DNA of 64,000 nt from Gnetum montanum (Eukaryota > Streptophyta > Gnetopsida > Gnetales > Gnetaceae), in NCBI GenBank assembly GCA_015680685.1, contig MNCI01015696.1:20938-84937 (forward strand), written 5' to 3'. The notes under the pieces were generated by a model. That model saw only the letters and a list, made by a program, of their open reading frames with translations, did no database searches and was not told the DNA's origin. The translations under genes and the position numbers were made by a program. Shown here one piece after another: positions 55,046 to 64,000 of this stretch; the stretch's first letter is position 1; every line of letters starts with the position of its first letter.

Positions 55046-57562
55046 ATGTCTTCTTCTTTCAAGAAAAGCACTTCACCACCTAGGGATCATACAAGAAACA
55101 GTCGATAGTCTAAAACACATAATCAAAATCTGCTAGTTCCCTAACAGTATCGGGTGGTATATACTCATCCCGATGAGTATATACCCAATTTTACCTTTAT
55201 CCTCCATCACGATGAACAACTGCATTGGAGAGATTTGCAAGGTAACATAACGTTACCTCTAGATTGGGCAGTCCCTAACATGCTTCTTCGTGCTCTTGCA
55301 CAGATAAGCATGACACAGCTATACGCTAAATACATTGTAGGTGATTTTGACACAAGGGATTATCATCCCACAGAAGTACAACGTCAATGGGACTCATGGC
55401 AAGAGAGCCACCATACATTGTTGAAGGACAAAGGGGTCCTACACGTCCTAAGCAAAATTGGAGATGGTGAACCACTTATAACAGGTTCTCCATCAAATGA
55501 TGTTCCCCCTCCTAACCATAGTGAGGAGGTGGGGTATCAAAACCTACACTCCACGATACAAAACCTTGGTTTTGATTCCCGTGAACGCCAACTGTTCACT
55601 GAGGGAACAAAAACACATGACAAGGACAAGCACTCGGATTGTCATCACTATTGGGGCCGAAGCCAAAAAAGAGAAGGTAAGAAACATCATCATGGTGATG
55701 GTTCTCCTTCTTCTTCCCCTTCATCACATCATTCACCCTCTCCTTCCACATCAAGGCGTAGTCATAAAGAGCATAACGATGAGGATAAGGGTAAGCAAAA
55801 TGAGAGACCTTGATGAGAGAGTTGAGAGCGAGGATAAGGGCAGTCAAGAGAATCAAGGCATGAAAGAAGGGAAAGTAGGGAACAATGTAGACATCATAGA
55901 CATCATGAGAGAGATGATCATGATGAACTCCTACTAGCAACTTGGAGTATGTTAGACATAACAGAGGTAGTGAGAATACCTACAAGGCATCAAAAAGATA
56001 GCCGAATCAAGAGATTGGATATGAATAACATCCCACAATTTAAGGGGGGATACAATGCTAATCTGCAGAATCACTTACAGGCATTCCATAATGCTTGCAC
56101 CTTGCAAAATATTGAAAATGAGTGGCAGAAGTTAAAGTTGTTTCCTAGGACACTCATAAAGGAAGCAAAGAGTTGGTACCAGTCCTTAGAGCCGGAAACC
56201 ATTAGGAGATGGAGTACGATGTTAGAGTTGTTCAACAATAAATACCAAACGTACTCCAGAGTGTCTAACTTGCATAAGAAAATCCAAGGATGGAAGCAAG
56301 GTACTCAAAAACCCTTGGATGCTGTCATGGGCCGATATTATGCATTGCTACATCGTTGCTCAGGCAATGGTTATGCACAACAGGATCAACTCCGCCACCT
56401 CGTAGATGGGCTAAGGCATGAAACTAGGAGAACCCTTGGAACTTATGCCCAAGGGAAATTATCAGAACTTAGATCCCATGAAGTTCATCAATTGTTGGAG
56501 TAAGTAGCTAAAGAAGAAGGGGAGCTATGGAAAAGAGAAAGTGCGGAAGAATATAACCGCGATCCTTCCCTCTGGAAGAGGGGAGTGAGATTCTGCGATG
56601 AAGAGGATGAGTCACCACTCAAAGAGTTGGTGAATAGAAAAACCTTGCCGCTGTAGAAATTAACAACAGAAATGGCAGCTAAGGTAGATCAGATACAAGA
56701 CTCCTTAGATAGTAGACTTGAACTTGTCCTGAAAATTGTAGAGGAGTCTAAGAAGGAACGAAGTAGTGACCAAGACAAGAAAAAGCGGAGAGATTCAGGG
56801 CATGCACGTGACAAGGGTAAGGGAAAAATGACTATCTCCGATGAGGTTGTGGATTTGAACACAGAAAATGATGGTGGATGTGAGATCTGCCAATATGACC
56901 ATCCTAAGGGATGTTGCCCAATAATCTCACATCTACAAGAGGTCGGGGTGTATGCGCTCAACCCAAGACTTAACAGACAGGAAACACCCCGAAGGTTACC
57001 TTATCCCCAAGGTAACCCAAGGCAGTTCTACCAACCGTTAACATATTATCCAAGTGGAACTCCGCCACAACTTATCGGGCAACACTAGCAGTGGCAACAC
57101 CCACAGTCATGAGGGATGCCACCGCCTAGACAATAATACCCTTACCGGAAACCAGATCCGTATGGCTACTACGTGCAGCAGCCGGTTTCTCCAAGTGACT
57201 CTATGGGTCACACAACCCCACAACATCACTACCAAGTTCAGGAGTATTTTAGAAGGACTCCTTCTCCTCCAGGAGACACACCATATGCATACCATCCTCT
57301 AAATCTAGCCGCCACTCTTTCGTCGGTAGTTCCACTACCACGTACTCCAACAATGCAAGGGGAACTCCCCACTCAACCGCAGCAATGTAATGCTACAAGA
57401 GTTGTAAGCCTTCAACCCACTGCTGGTTCTGACAACTGCAAGAAGAGACGACCTTTCTTCAAAACCAAAAGCCCAAACAAGCTCTCACAACCACAAGCAG
57501 TTGAGTCTGTGCACGCTCCTCCAACATACAAGGATTCGGAGCTCCCTTCAAACCAACAATAG
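55046..57562 (+). pseudogene. Element H gag (best preserved copy)
   Basis: ATG at 55046 (MSSSFKKSTSPPRDH), two stops, then 'VVYTHPDEYIPNFTFILHHD' opens a long frame (to 55813). That frame holds the N-terminal domain and a His/Ser/Pro-rich linker. After a frameshift, an RE/RH-rich stretch leads into the capsid part (55949-56503: 'RLDMNNIPQFKGGYNANLQN', 'TYAQGKLSELRSHEVHQLLE'). A stop follows, then a charged coiled segment (56672-56860), the zinc knuckle 'CEICQYDHPKGCCPI' (56880-56925) and a Pro/Gln/Tyr-rich tail. It would assemble particles and bind RNA. Confidence 0.9.
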
Positions 57563-57574
57563 AGCTTAACGTAT

Positions 57575-58189
57575 ACGATTATGTTAACACATACCATTAC
57601 TGACTAGATCAAGGTAGGCCACCTTCCCAGGAAACTCTCTGACCTTGGAAGTCCCTTAATCTACCTCCAAGTCACCAAGAACGAACCTTATCAGGCTCTT
57701 CTTGACTCAGGTTCTCGAGTCAACTTAATATCACGAGAAATATATAAAGCCTGGAACCTGCCTCCACTTAAGAAGAGCAATATTCAACTAGAGCTGACTG
57801 ACCATTCCATCACCATTCCGTTGGGATTGGTGGAGGACATCATTACCATTGTGTGTGGTTGGTCATACCCAATTAATTTCCTGGTGATAGAAGTCAACAG
57901 CAATAAAGGGGACTTCCCAATTATAATGGAAAGGGCATGGCTAAGTACAATAGACACATGTCTAGGAATTCACAATCTTTCCTTGGAAATATCTAAGGTA
58001 AACATTTATGGAAAGATTGAGAAGAAGAAAGTTCCATGCATCAGATACAGTGACTCATTGGGTGATGACATGGAGGAATGCTCAGCATCTCCTACATGCA
58101 ACTGGTGTGCCCTAGAAACTCTGATACAAAGATGCCTATATGTAGCAACCACACAACAAGTGGACACCCCATGGTTAACAGCTAATTAA
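57575..58189 (+). pseudogene. Element H aspartic protease (active site retained)
   Basis: 'GSPLIYLQVTKNEPYQALLD' continues into 'SGSRVNLISREIYK': the D-S-G triad lies at 57704-57712. 'PLGLVEDIITIVCGWSYPIN', 'ERAWLSTIDTCLGIHNLSLE' and 'KKVPCIRYSD' follow. After an early TAG where D has Trp (57604), the frame is open to 58189. It lies directly downstream of gag, as in sister elements. Confidence 0.88.
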
Positions 58190-60284
58190 AAGAGCAACCA
58201 ACCAACATGCATGGGACGAACTGGGGGAACAACTCATGCCCATAACGAAAGCATAGATACATTGGAGTATGAGCATCACCAACTTCCACCCCTTAACCTG
58301 AAAACATCAATCGGGAGAAGTTGGACACTTTTAAGAAATTCAAACAGGTGCTCATTATTTCGAATCTCTTCCTTTCCATTTAGTCATGGGGGAGATGGCC
58401 ACCTATGCTGATCATTCGGGGCCCTCAATTCTTTTTAGTTTTTGTTTTACACATTGTTGTTTTACAAATTTCTCTAACTTTTCTTGTTTTTTTTACAACA
58501 TCGTTTATACTTTTTCATTTATTTATGTGTGTGTATGTGTGTCTTATCGATCTTGTTAAGTTTGTCATTTAATAAGTGTTCTTAATGATGGCATGAACTA
58601 TTTTTCTATTGGTTGCTAATGTTTGGTTTTTACCTTCAAGTTACGATCTGGATACTAAGGTATGGTTCTTTTGATATAGTAGGCAATGAGTCCACTTCAT
58701 CCATTCATCCAAAAATTTCTATGGTCTCTCTTGGCTTGGAATTGTACAGTCCCTTTCTAAATAAGAACTCCAACAAATTGGTGACTTGGCATTTCTCAAA
58801 CTAAGGAATGACTCAAGGATTGAAAAGGGTGTGACTTCAAGGGAACTTGATGCATTTTTGTTGGCCATTCTCTTGGGTGCTTGGATGTTTTCTTCTTGAG
58901 TTTTCTTACCGCTTCGACGTTACCCAATTATTGGGAAGCTGAGTTAATAAAAATAACAAAGTCATTGCATGGTGTGGTTCTCACGCATAAACATATAAAA
59001 TAAAATAAAATAAAAACTAGTGGGAATTAAAAGCACACCCCTTAGATAAAATAAATATTTGGGCTACAAGCACTGGTTATAGAACTAAAATAAACATGTT
59101 CCCTCTAACTAAGGCCCTTCTCGCTTCCCATTCTCTGCTCCTTCATTTTGTCGGAATGGTGGTGGCTCTTTGGAAAGGCATTCTTGTTACTTCAAGGGGA
59201 TGGATTGGCTGAATGCATTAATGCAAAGTCACTGGATGTGATTTGTTTGAGGCCAGACTTGGAATGGGATCTACTAAGTCACACTAATCATGAAATCCAC
59301 AAGGGGCTATACACCACCTTGTTCTTGGGATTCCATTCCATTATCTTCTCTCCATTCTTCTCTCCATTGTTCACCTCATTGCCGATTGTATCATTAGTGT
59401 ATATTTTGGTTGACACATTGTTTTCTTTTTAGTAAACTCTTGTGGTTAAGACTTTAACTCTTGTTCCAAATAACATTCCCAGAGCATACAAACTCTTTGA
59501 ATGTCGGTTTGTCAGGGCATTAAAGGCATGAGCCTGCTTTGGGGAGGACCCACTGGCATTCCTATTTGGTGCACCAGTTAAATTCTTTCCTCTAACATTT
59601 TTGTAATCTATATTATTTTGTTCATTTCCATCTTGACATCCATTTCATCAACATTATAGTTTTCTCTTTTTGGGTATCTTTCTTGTTCCTTTTCTTTCTC
59701 AATTCTATCGCTACCGAAGGTTCACTCTTAGTCATGGGGGTCCTGGTCCAATTTTTTCAATTTTCTCCTAACCCCTACACCTTCGATAGTTATCATGAAT
59801 ATATCTCTAGACCCGTATCAGCCATACCATGACTCAGCCAATGGACCTTTCACCAAAGCAAGGTATCAACTACATTATGATTCATTTACCCTTACTAATA
59901 TTAAGATTGTGTTGTGTGTGCAGATGGCAATCATGCAACAAGGGATTGGATCTGGAGAGAACACTTGGAATGGAGCAGTGCTGAAGCAGCTATGCAAGGA
60001 GCAAGATCGATGGCATGCTTATGGATGGACAACAAAAGGTGCAATCTTGGCATTGGTAGCAGCAAAACTTCTTTCTCTCTCTCTTTCTTAGCTACCAAAT
60101 AAGGCCTAATGTTAAATGTATAATGTGTTCACTCTTGTTGTAATGAACACCAGTTTTTTCTTGTCTTGTAATGATGATCTATTCACATGTCATCCCATTA
60201 GGTCCATTTTGAATCAATAATCCCATACCATCCCAATATTTTGTAAGGAACTCGAAGATGAGTTTTTATTCAGTCATGGGGGTA
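58190..60284 (+). other. Element H: post-protease spacer with pol deletion junction
   Basis: The junction lies at about 58300-58385. Downstream are the T-rich tract (58430-58520) and the conserved family blocks: 'aggcaatgagtccacttcat' (58681), 'aattaaaagcacacccctta' (59025), 'gctacaagcactggttatag' (59072), 'aaaggcatgagcctgctttg' (59522). At 59790-60090 a short frame without known homology replaces ORF3. The polypurine-type block 'cagtcatgggggta' precedes 60285. Confidence 0.65.
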
Positions 60285-60609
60285 TGATGGAACTTGATAT
60301 CTCATGGGCCGCGATATCGTGTCCGCCGTGATATCGCATCCCTCGTGATATCGTGGTGCACTGCCAAATCTATAAATAAGAGGCGGCTCTCCCTTTTTTC
60401 TAAGTTTTAGGCCTAAACCGTAGTGAAACTTTGGTAGTTTTTCCTCTCCAAAGGTAGAATAATTTTCATGTGCCCGCAGTAGGAGCTCCAAAGTGAACGG
60501 ACCTTTATTCGAGCAAATATTGTACCTGAACACAAGTTTGTGTACGAAAATAAAGATGAACATCTTGGATAAACCTTGCAGTGCATGGAATAGGCTAAAT
60601 AAAATTTTA
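60285..60609 (+). repeat. Element H 3' LTR (truncated)
   Basis: It starts TGATGGAACTTG with three boxes, 'cgcgatatcgtg', 'cgtgatatcgca' and 'cgtgatatcgtgg' (60310-60355), then TATA and AATAAA. It matches the 5' LTR up to 'ggctaaataaaatttta'. Beyond that, array sequence replaces the rest of U5. Confidence 0.85.
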
Positions 60610-60948
60610 AGTGAGGCATATGATGTGGTTTAATTTTAAGTGAGGCATATGATGAGGCTAAATAAAGACGAACATCTTGGATAAACCTTGCAGTGCATGG
60701 AATAGGCTAAATAAAATTTTAAGTGAGGCATATGATGTGGTTTAACTTTAAGTGAGGCATATGATGAGGCTAAATAAAGACGAACATCTTGGATAAACCT
60801 TGCAGTGCATGGAATAGGCTAAATAAAATTTTAAGTGAGGCATATGATGTGGTTTAACTTTAAGTGAGGCATATGATGAGGCTAAATAAAGACGAACATC
60901 TTGGATAAACCTTGCAGTGTATGGTTTAACTTTAAGTGAGGCATATGA
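60549..60948 (+). repeat. 112-bp tandem array in the U5 of element H
   Basis: Units begin with 'aataaaga(t/c)g' at 60549, 60661, 60773 and 60885 (the last is partial). Each contains 'cttggataaaccttgcagtg', 'ggaataggctaaataaaa' and two copies of 'ttaagtgaggcatatgatg'. Units 2 and 3 are almost identical, so the last duplication is recent. Confidence 0.93.
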
Positions 60949-61645
60949 TGTCTTGATCTTGTCGACTTATATTACTCCTAAGTGCAAACATAATGAAAAT
61001 GAGAGTAAGGTCTAAATCTAAGTGATAATAAAAATGAAAGTCTATTCTATCCTATGGCAATGAGCAACCATTGCTAGCTTGTTGTACATGTCTTGGGATC
61101 ATGTAGCTATTATTGGGTCACCAATCATTATGCCATTGGGCAAACCAAGCAATAACACTATTGGGATTACCAAATAATTATACTTAATACTCAAAACCAT
61201 TCGTACTCATTCTGTCTTACTAATAAACATGGAAAAGTAAAGTGCTTGAGACATATAAAGAACTATACAAAAGTAAGCATATTAAAAAGATGAAAATTAA
61301 ACTAAGTAAAGAAATTAGCTAAGTAAAATAAAGAAACTAAGTAGATGCTACAATGATGATAAGCAATCTCAATCTTTATTATTGTGCATGAACTATATCT
61401 AAGTATAATCCACTTGACTAAGGATTCTATTCAACTTCTTAACACCACACTATGGGCATTCACTCTATCGCTAAGTGTAAACTACAAGATTTTCCCTAAG
61501 ATTGAAATGAAAGTTGTTCATTGATGTAACCAAGTGTTGGTATTTATAGGAATGACCAGGATCCACTACATCGTATCAATGATGACATATGCAGAGCTAA
61601 GATGTCATAAATATGATATCGTAGATTCAATATCATGGCTCATCA
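60949..61645 (-). repeat. Element J LTR (minus), left end truncated
   Basis: U5 boxes 'ggtcaccaatcattatg', 'gcaaaccaagcaataac' and 'gggattaccaaataat' lie at 61114-61173. On the minus strand there is TATA (CTATAAATA) near 61551, and a TGATGAGCC start at 61645 (TCATCA at 61640-61645 on the plus strand). The outer end is fused to the H array. It resembles the LTRs of A and B. Confidence 0.75.
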
Positions 61646-63105
61646 AAAATAGGTTTTATCATTCCACGGAAATTTCCAAGGACAAGTCTCTAATTCCTAG
61701 CCTAGCATCCACAATGCTAAGTCATGCCCTTCCTATAATTATATGAAATGTTATCTTATTTTCTCCACATGTATCACTAAGAAGTCAGCAAGATAAGACT
61801 AGCCACTTATGGTGGTAATGACATTGTCCATCTATGCAAGTGGAACAATGATTGAATAGTCTGCAAGCTCTACTTGAATGTTGCTCTTTTTTAGTAGAGG
61901 AAGATTCCAAGCTTTGTACATATCTTATGAAATTAGGTTTACTCCTAGCCCAAAATCTAATAGGGCTTTGCATGGTTTATGTCCTGATACTTGGAGATAT
62001 ACTAAGGGACTTCTAGGATCTATTCTCTTCTTGGGAACTACTCCTACCTTGATCCAATGTGTGACAGTTTAAGTGAGCATGATAGTGGTGAAATTTGGAT
62101 CTATAGAATGTGAAAGCTTGGTATTCCCTTGAGGAGTATGTATGGATGGGGTTAATGTGGGTGAAGTTCCCATTCTTTCAACCTTTTCTAGACTTGATCT
62201 GAAAAATAAATGTTTCCTAGATCTAAGTTCATTCATTATCACATCCTCTTGTATATTTGCTACCTTGGTAGCATTCTTTTGCCATAGTTTTCTTAGTAGT
62301 TCTCCTTGCATAACCAGTGGTGGTACTAGTGGTAGAGAATTAGGATGGTAAACTAATGATCTAGTTGTTTTTTGATGTGCTTAAAGATTTGGATTCATTT
62401 TTGGAGTAGTAGACTTGTAATACTCTGGTGAATAGTAGTGAGAGGAAGTATGAATTGAAGCATTTCCTAGAGAGATTAGACATTGAATATAATATTCATA
62501 AGGATTGGATTTTCTATATGGATATTCTTGCCTTAGTGGTGACATTCCTCACACTTATGGTTGTTGCCACTATTACTGGTATTACTCTTGTGGATGAGGA
62601 TAGGCTCCACTTGCATAGTATGATGGTTGTAAGGGTTGTCTGAGATTACCTTGTGGAAAAGGTAATCGTTTTGGCATGTACTTCTTGACAAATCTCGGGT
62701 TAAGTCCATATGCCCCACACTCTTGCAAATGGACCTTGATAGAACAACATCCCTTAGGATGTTCATATTGACACACTTTACATCCTTCTTCATCTTCTAA
62801 ATTGGAGTTTGTAAATTCTTCAACTATAGCAACTTTTTCTTTATGCTTGTAATTCTCTCATTTGTTATATCTTCTTTTCTTCTTTTCTTTGTTCTTGTTT
62901 AGCGCTTGTTCAGTCTTCTCCTCTACTATCTTAATTGCAATAGCAAATGTCTCATCTACTGAGTTCCATATTTTCTCTACCTTTGCTACAATGTCATTAA
63001 CTAATTTCTAAATGGGTAGAGTCTTCTTTTGAATGACATCCTCTAAATTTTCATCTTCTTGTCTATCACACATTCTAACATTTCTTTTCCTTATTGTAGG
63101 ATCTC
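61646..63105 (-). pseudogene. Element J protease and gag remnant
   Basis: Directly right of the LTR, 61660-61745 (minus) matches the protease C-terminus ('GRAWLS...LSLEIS' region of A). 61800-62040 corresponds to the protease active-site half. Gag follows: Pro-rich tail (62070-62560), zinc knuckle 'CQYEHPKGCC' (62776-62745), a charged coiled segment and an acidic stretch to about 63105. RT, integrase and spacer are missing between protease and LTR, so an internal deletion joined them. Confidence 0.75.
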
Positions 63106-63338
63106 AGTTGTATTTGAGGATCGTAGAACTTATAAGAAAGGGAATGAATAAGTTTCCCAAATCAAAAATTCTTCAACACAAAGCACACACCAATTTTTAC
63201 ATGGTTCCCCAACTTGGGTAGTCCACAGTCGAAGGGTAATTCACTTGCACACCTCTAGACTTTATTTCTCTAAAATAGGGCTTGAAAGGCACCACATCCT
63301 ATACAAGCTTTAAGCTCAACTCTAGAGGGATTCATCAC
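63106..63338 (-). repeat. Fragment of family-3 copia-type LTR
   Basis: 'tttttacatggttccccaac' and 'ttgggta' (63195-63221), 'cacacctctagactttattt' and 'caccacatcctatacaagct' correspond to 20355-20460 in the same orientation. Only the 3' (U5-side) end is present before K begins. About one of the 105-bp units remains. Confidence 0.8.
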
Positions 63339-64000
63339 TGATGAGATGCGACATGCACTGAGCCACGATATCGCGGTCCGCCGCCATATCTATAAATAAG
63401 AGGTGGCACTCCCTTCATTTCCCAATCCTGGCTAGAAGTAGCGAAGCTTTGGCAGATTGATCACTCCAGAGTTAGAATTTTTCCCATGTGCCCGCAGTAG
63501 GAGTCCTAGAGTGAACGGATCTTTATTCGAGTAGCTTGTAACTTGAACCCAAGTTGTGTACGGCAATAAAGACGAACTTGATTGGATAAACCTTGCAGTA
63601 CATGGTTTTATTATTGTTTATTTACTGCTTTCCTAGTGCGCACAAGTACGACTTGATTATGAGCGTCTACAGACGTGTATGGCTAGTTAAGGAATTGGCT
63701 GCTTGTCGCAACGCATGAGTATGACTTGATTACGAGCATTGGCTGCTTGGTAACCCAGTAGCGTATTCCAGGATTCTGCGCTTGGTAATCCCAGTGGTAG
63801 TCCAATGTGTACGGCTAGTCAAGGAATCAGCTACTCATTGCTAGGCTAGAACGTGTGATAAGTATGACTTAGTTATGAGCACCCACGGGTGTGTACGACT
63901 ACCTAAGGAATCGGCTGCTTATCACACTTAAGCTAAATAGGTGCCTCAGTACGACCACTTCGAGCACTTGCGTTACGTGTGGTGATCCCAGTAACGATTA
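63339..64000 (+). repeat. Element K LTR (start; continues beyond the window)
   Basis: It begins TGATGAGATGCG. A 'cacgatatcgcgg' box at 63363, TATA (CTATAAATAAGAGG) near 63389, AATAAAG near 63565 and several U5 boxes ('cttggtaacccagtagcgta' at 63747, 'cttggtaatcccagtggtag' at 63781, 'gtggtgatcccagtaacg' at 63979) follow. It is closest to the LTRs of H and E. The preceding bases ATCAC are the possible left target duplication. Confidence 0.85.

Larger units (their letters stand above)
54142..60609 (+). mobile_element. Element H: Athila-like LTR element with gag and protease, RT and integrase deleted
   Basis: 5' LTR at 54142-54901, tRNA-Asp-type primer site, gag from 55046, protease to 58189, spacer, then a 3' LTR at 60285 that is truncated and merges with a 112-bp tandem array at 60549-60948. 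After protease the sequence passes from 'caaccaacatgcatggg' to 'gggggagatggccacc', which in D are 2.9 kb apart: RT, RNase H and integrase are missing. ORF3 is absent too. Protein blocks are the best preserved in the window. Confidence 0.88.

Noticed and set aside
55596-55940. Minus-strand 114-residue open frame in H
   Set aside because: It overlaps the plus-strand gag linker, which is homologous in A, B and D.
59795-60091. 98-residue open frame in H as a shortened ORF3
   Set aside because: No block shared with ORF3 of D or E could be found.
60285-60948. 112-bp array as centromeric satellite
   Set aside because: Only about 3.6 units, derived from the adjacent LTR; no sign of a long array.

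Overview
The window is a block of nested, decayed plant retrotransposons. I found no intact host gene, tRNA, rRNA or CRISPR array. Pol proteins of the Ty3/gypsy Athila type (FMDD-type RT, tRNA-Asp primer site), Ty1/copia pol (YVDD, tRNA-iMet primer site) and a LINE fragment place it in a land plant with a large, repeat-rich genome. A gymnosperm or similar lineage is plausible, but the sequence does not settle it. Most coding stretches read through for hundreds of codons in one frame, broken mainly by TAA/TAG/TGA where Gln, Arg or Trp is expected. That pattern fits C-to-T decay of methylated DNA.

Layout. 1-8928: Athila-like element A (minus strand, 3' end outside the window) with gag, protease, RT-RNase H, integrase and a 1.07-kb LTR. 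8929-10479: no recognisable gene. 10480-18836: Athila-like element B (minus), two LTRs, strongly decayed, carrying a copia-type LTR at 13778-14977. 18837-19879: degenerate tandem duplications. 19880-52213: a 4.5-kb Ty1/copia element F (minus) expanded to 32 kb by three insertions: a solo copia-type LTR (20276-21363), the Athila-like element D (21504-39827, plus), and the Athila-like element E (41638-50033, plus, 5-bp target duplication CGCAT). D itself contains G (23953-29580, minus), a non-autonomous LTR element that carries an intron-free, CCR4-like nuclease pseudogene instead of pol. 52214-54141: LINE fragment, TTC microsatellite and tandem duplications. 54142-about 60609: Athila-like element H (plus) with a long gag and protease but no RT or integrase; its 3' LTR runs into a 112-bp tandem array. 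60949-63105: remnant J (minus). 63106-63338: fragment of the copia-type LTR. 63339-64000: start of another LTR, K (plus).

The Athila-like elements share TGATGA...TCATCA ends, a tRNA-Asp-type primer site, a short zinc knuckle (CX2CX3HX4C) in Gag, a long conserved non-coding spacer after pol, and a repeated box in U5. D and E also have an extra reading frame (ORF3) in the env position: an N-terminal folded domain followed by a long coiled coil. In both elements a TATA-containing, LTR-like promoter module lies just upstream of ORF3. E has gag and ORF3 but no pol. H has gag and protease but no RT, integrase or ORF3. Both must have relied on relatives for replication. The most notable items are ORF3 with its own promoter, the CCR4-like capture in G, and the fully resolvable nest in F.
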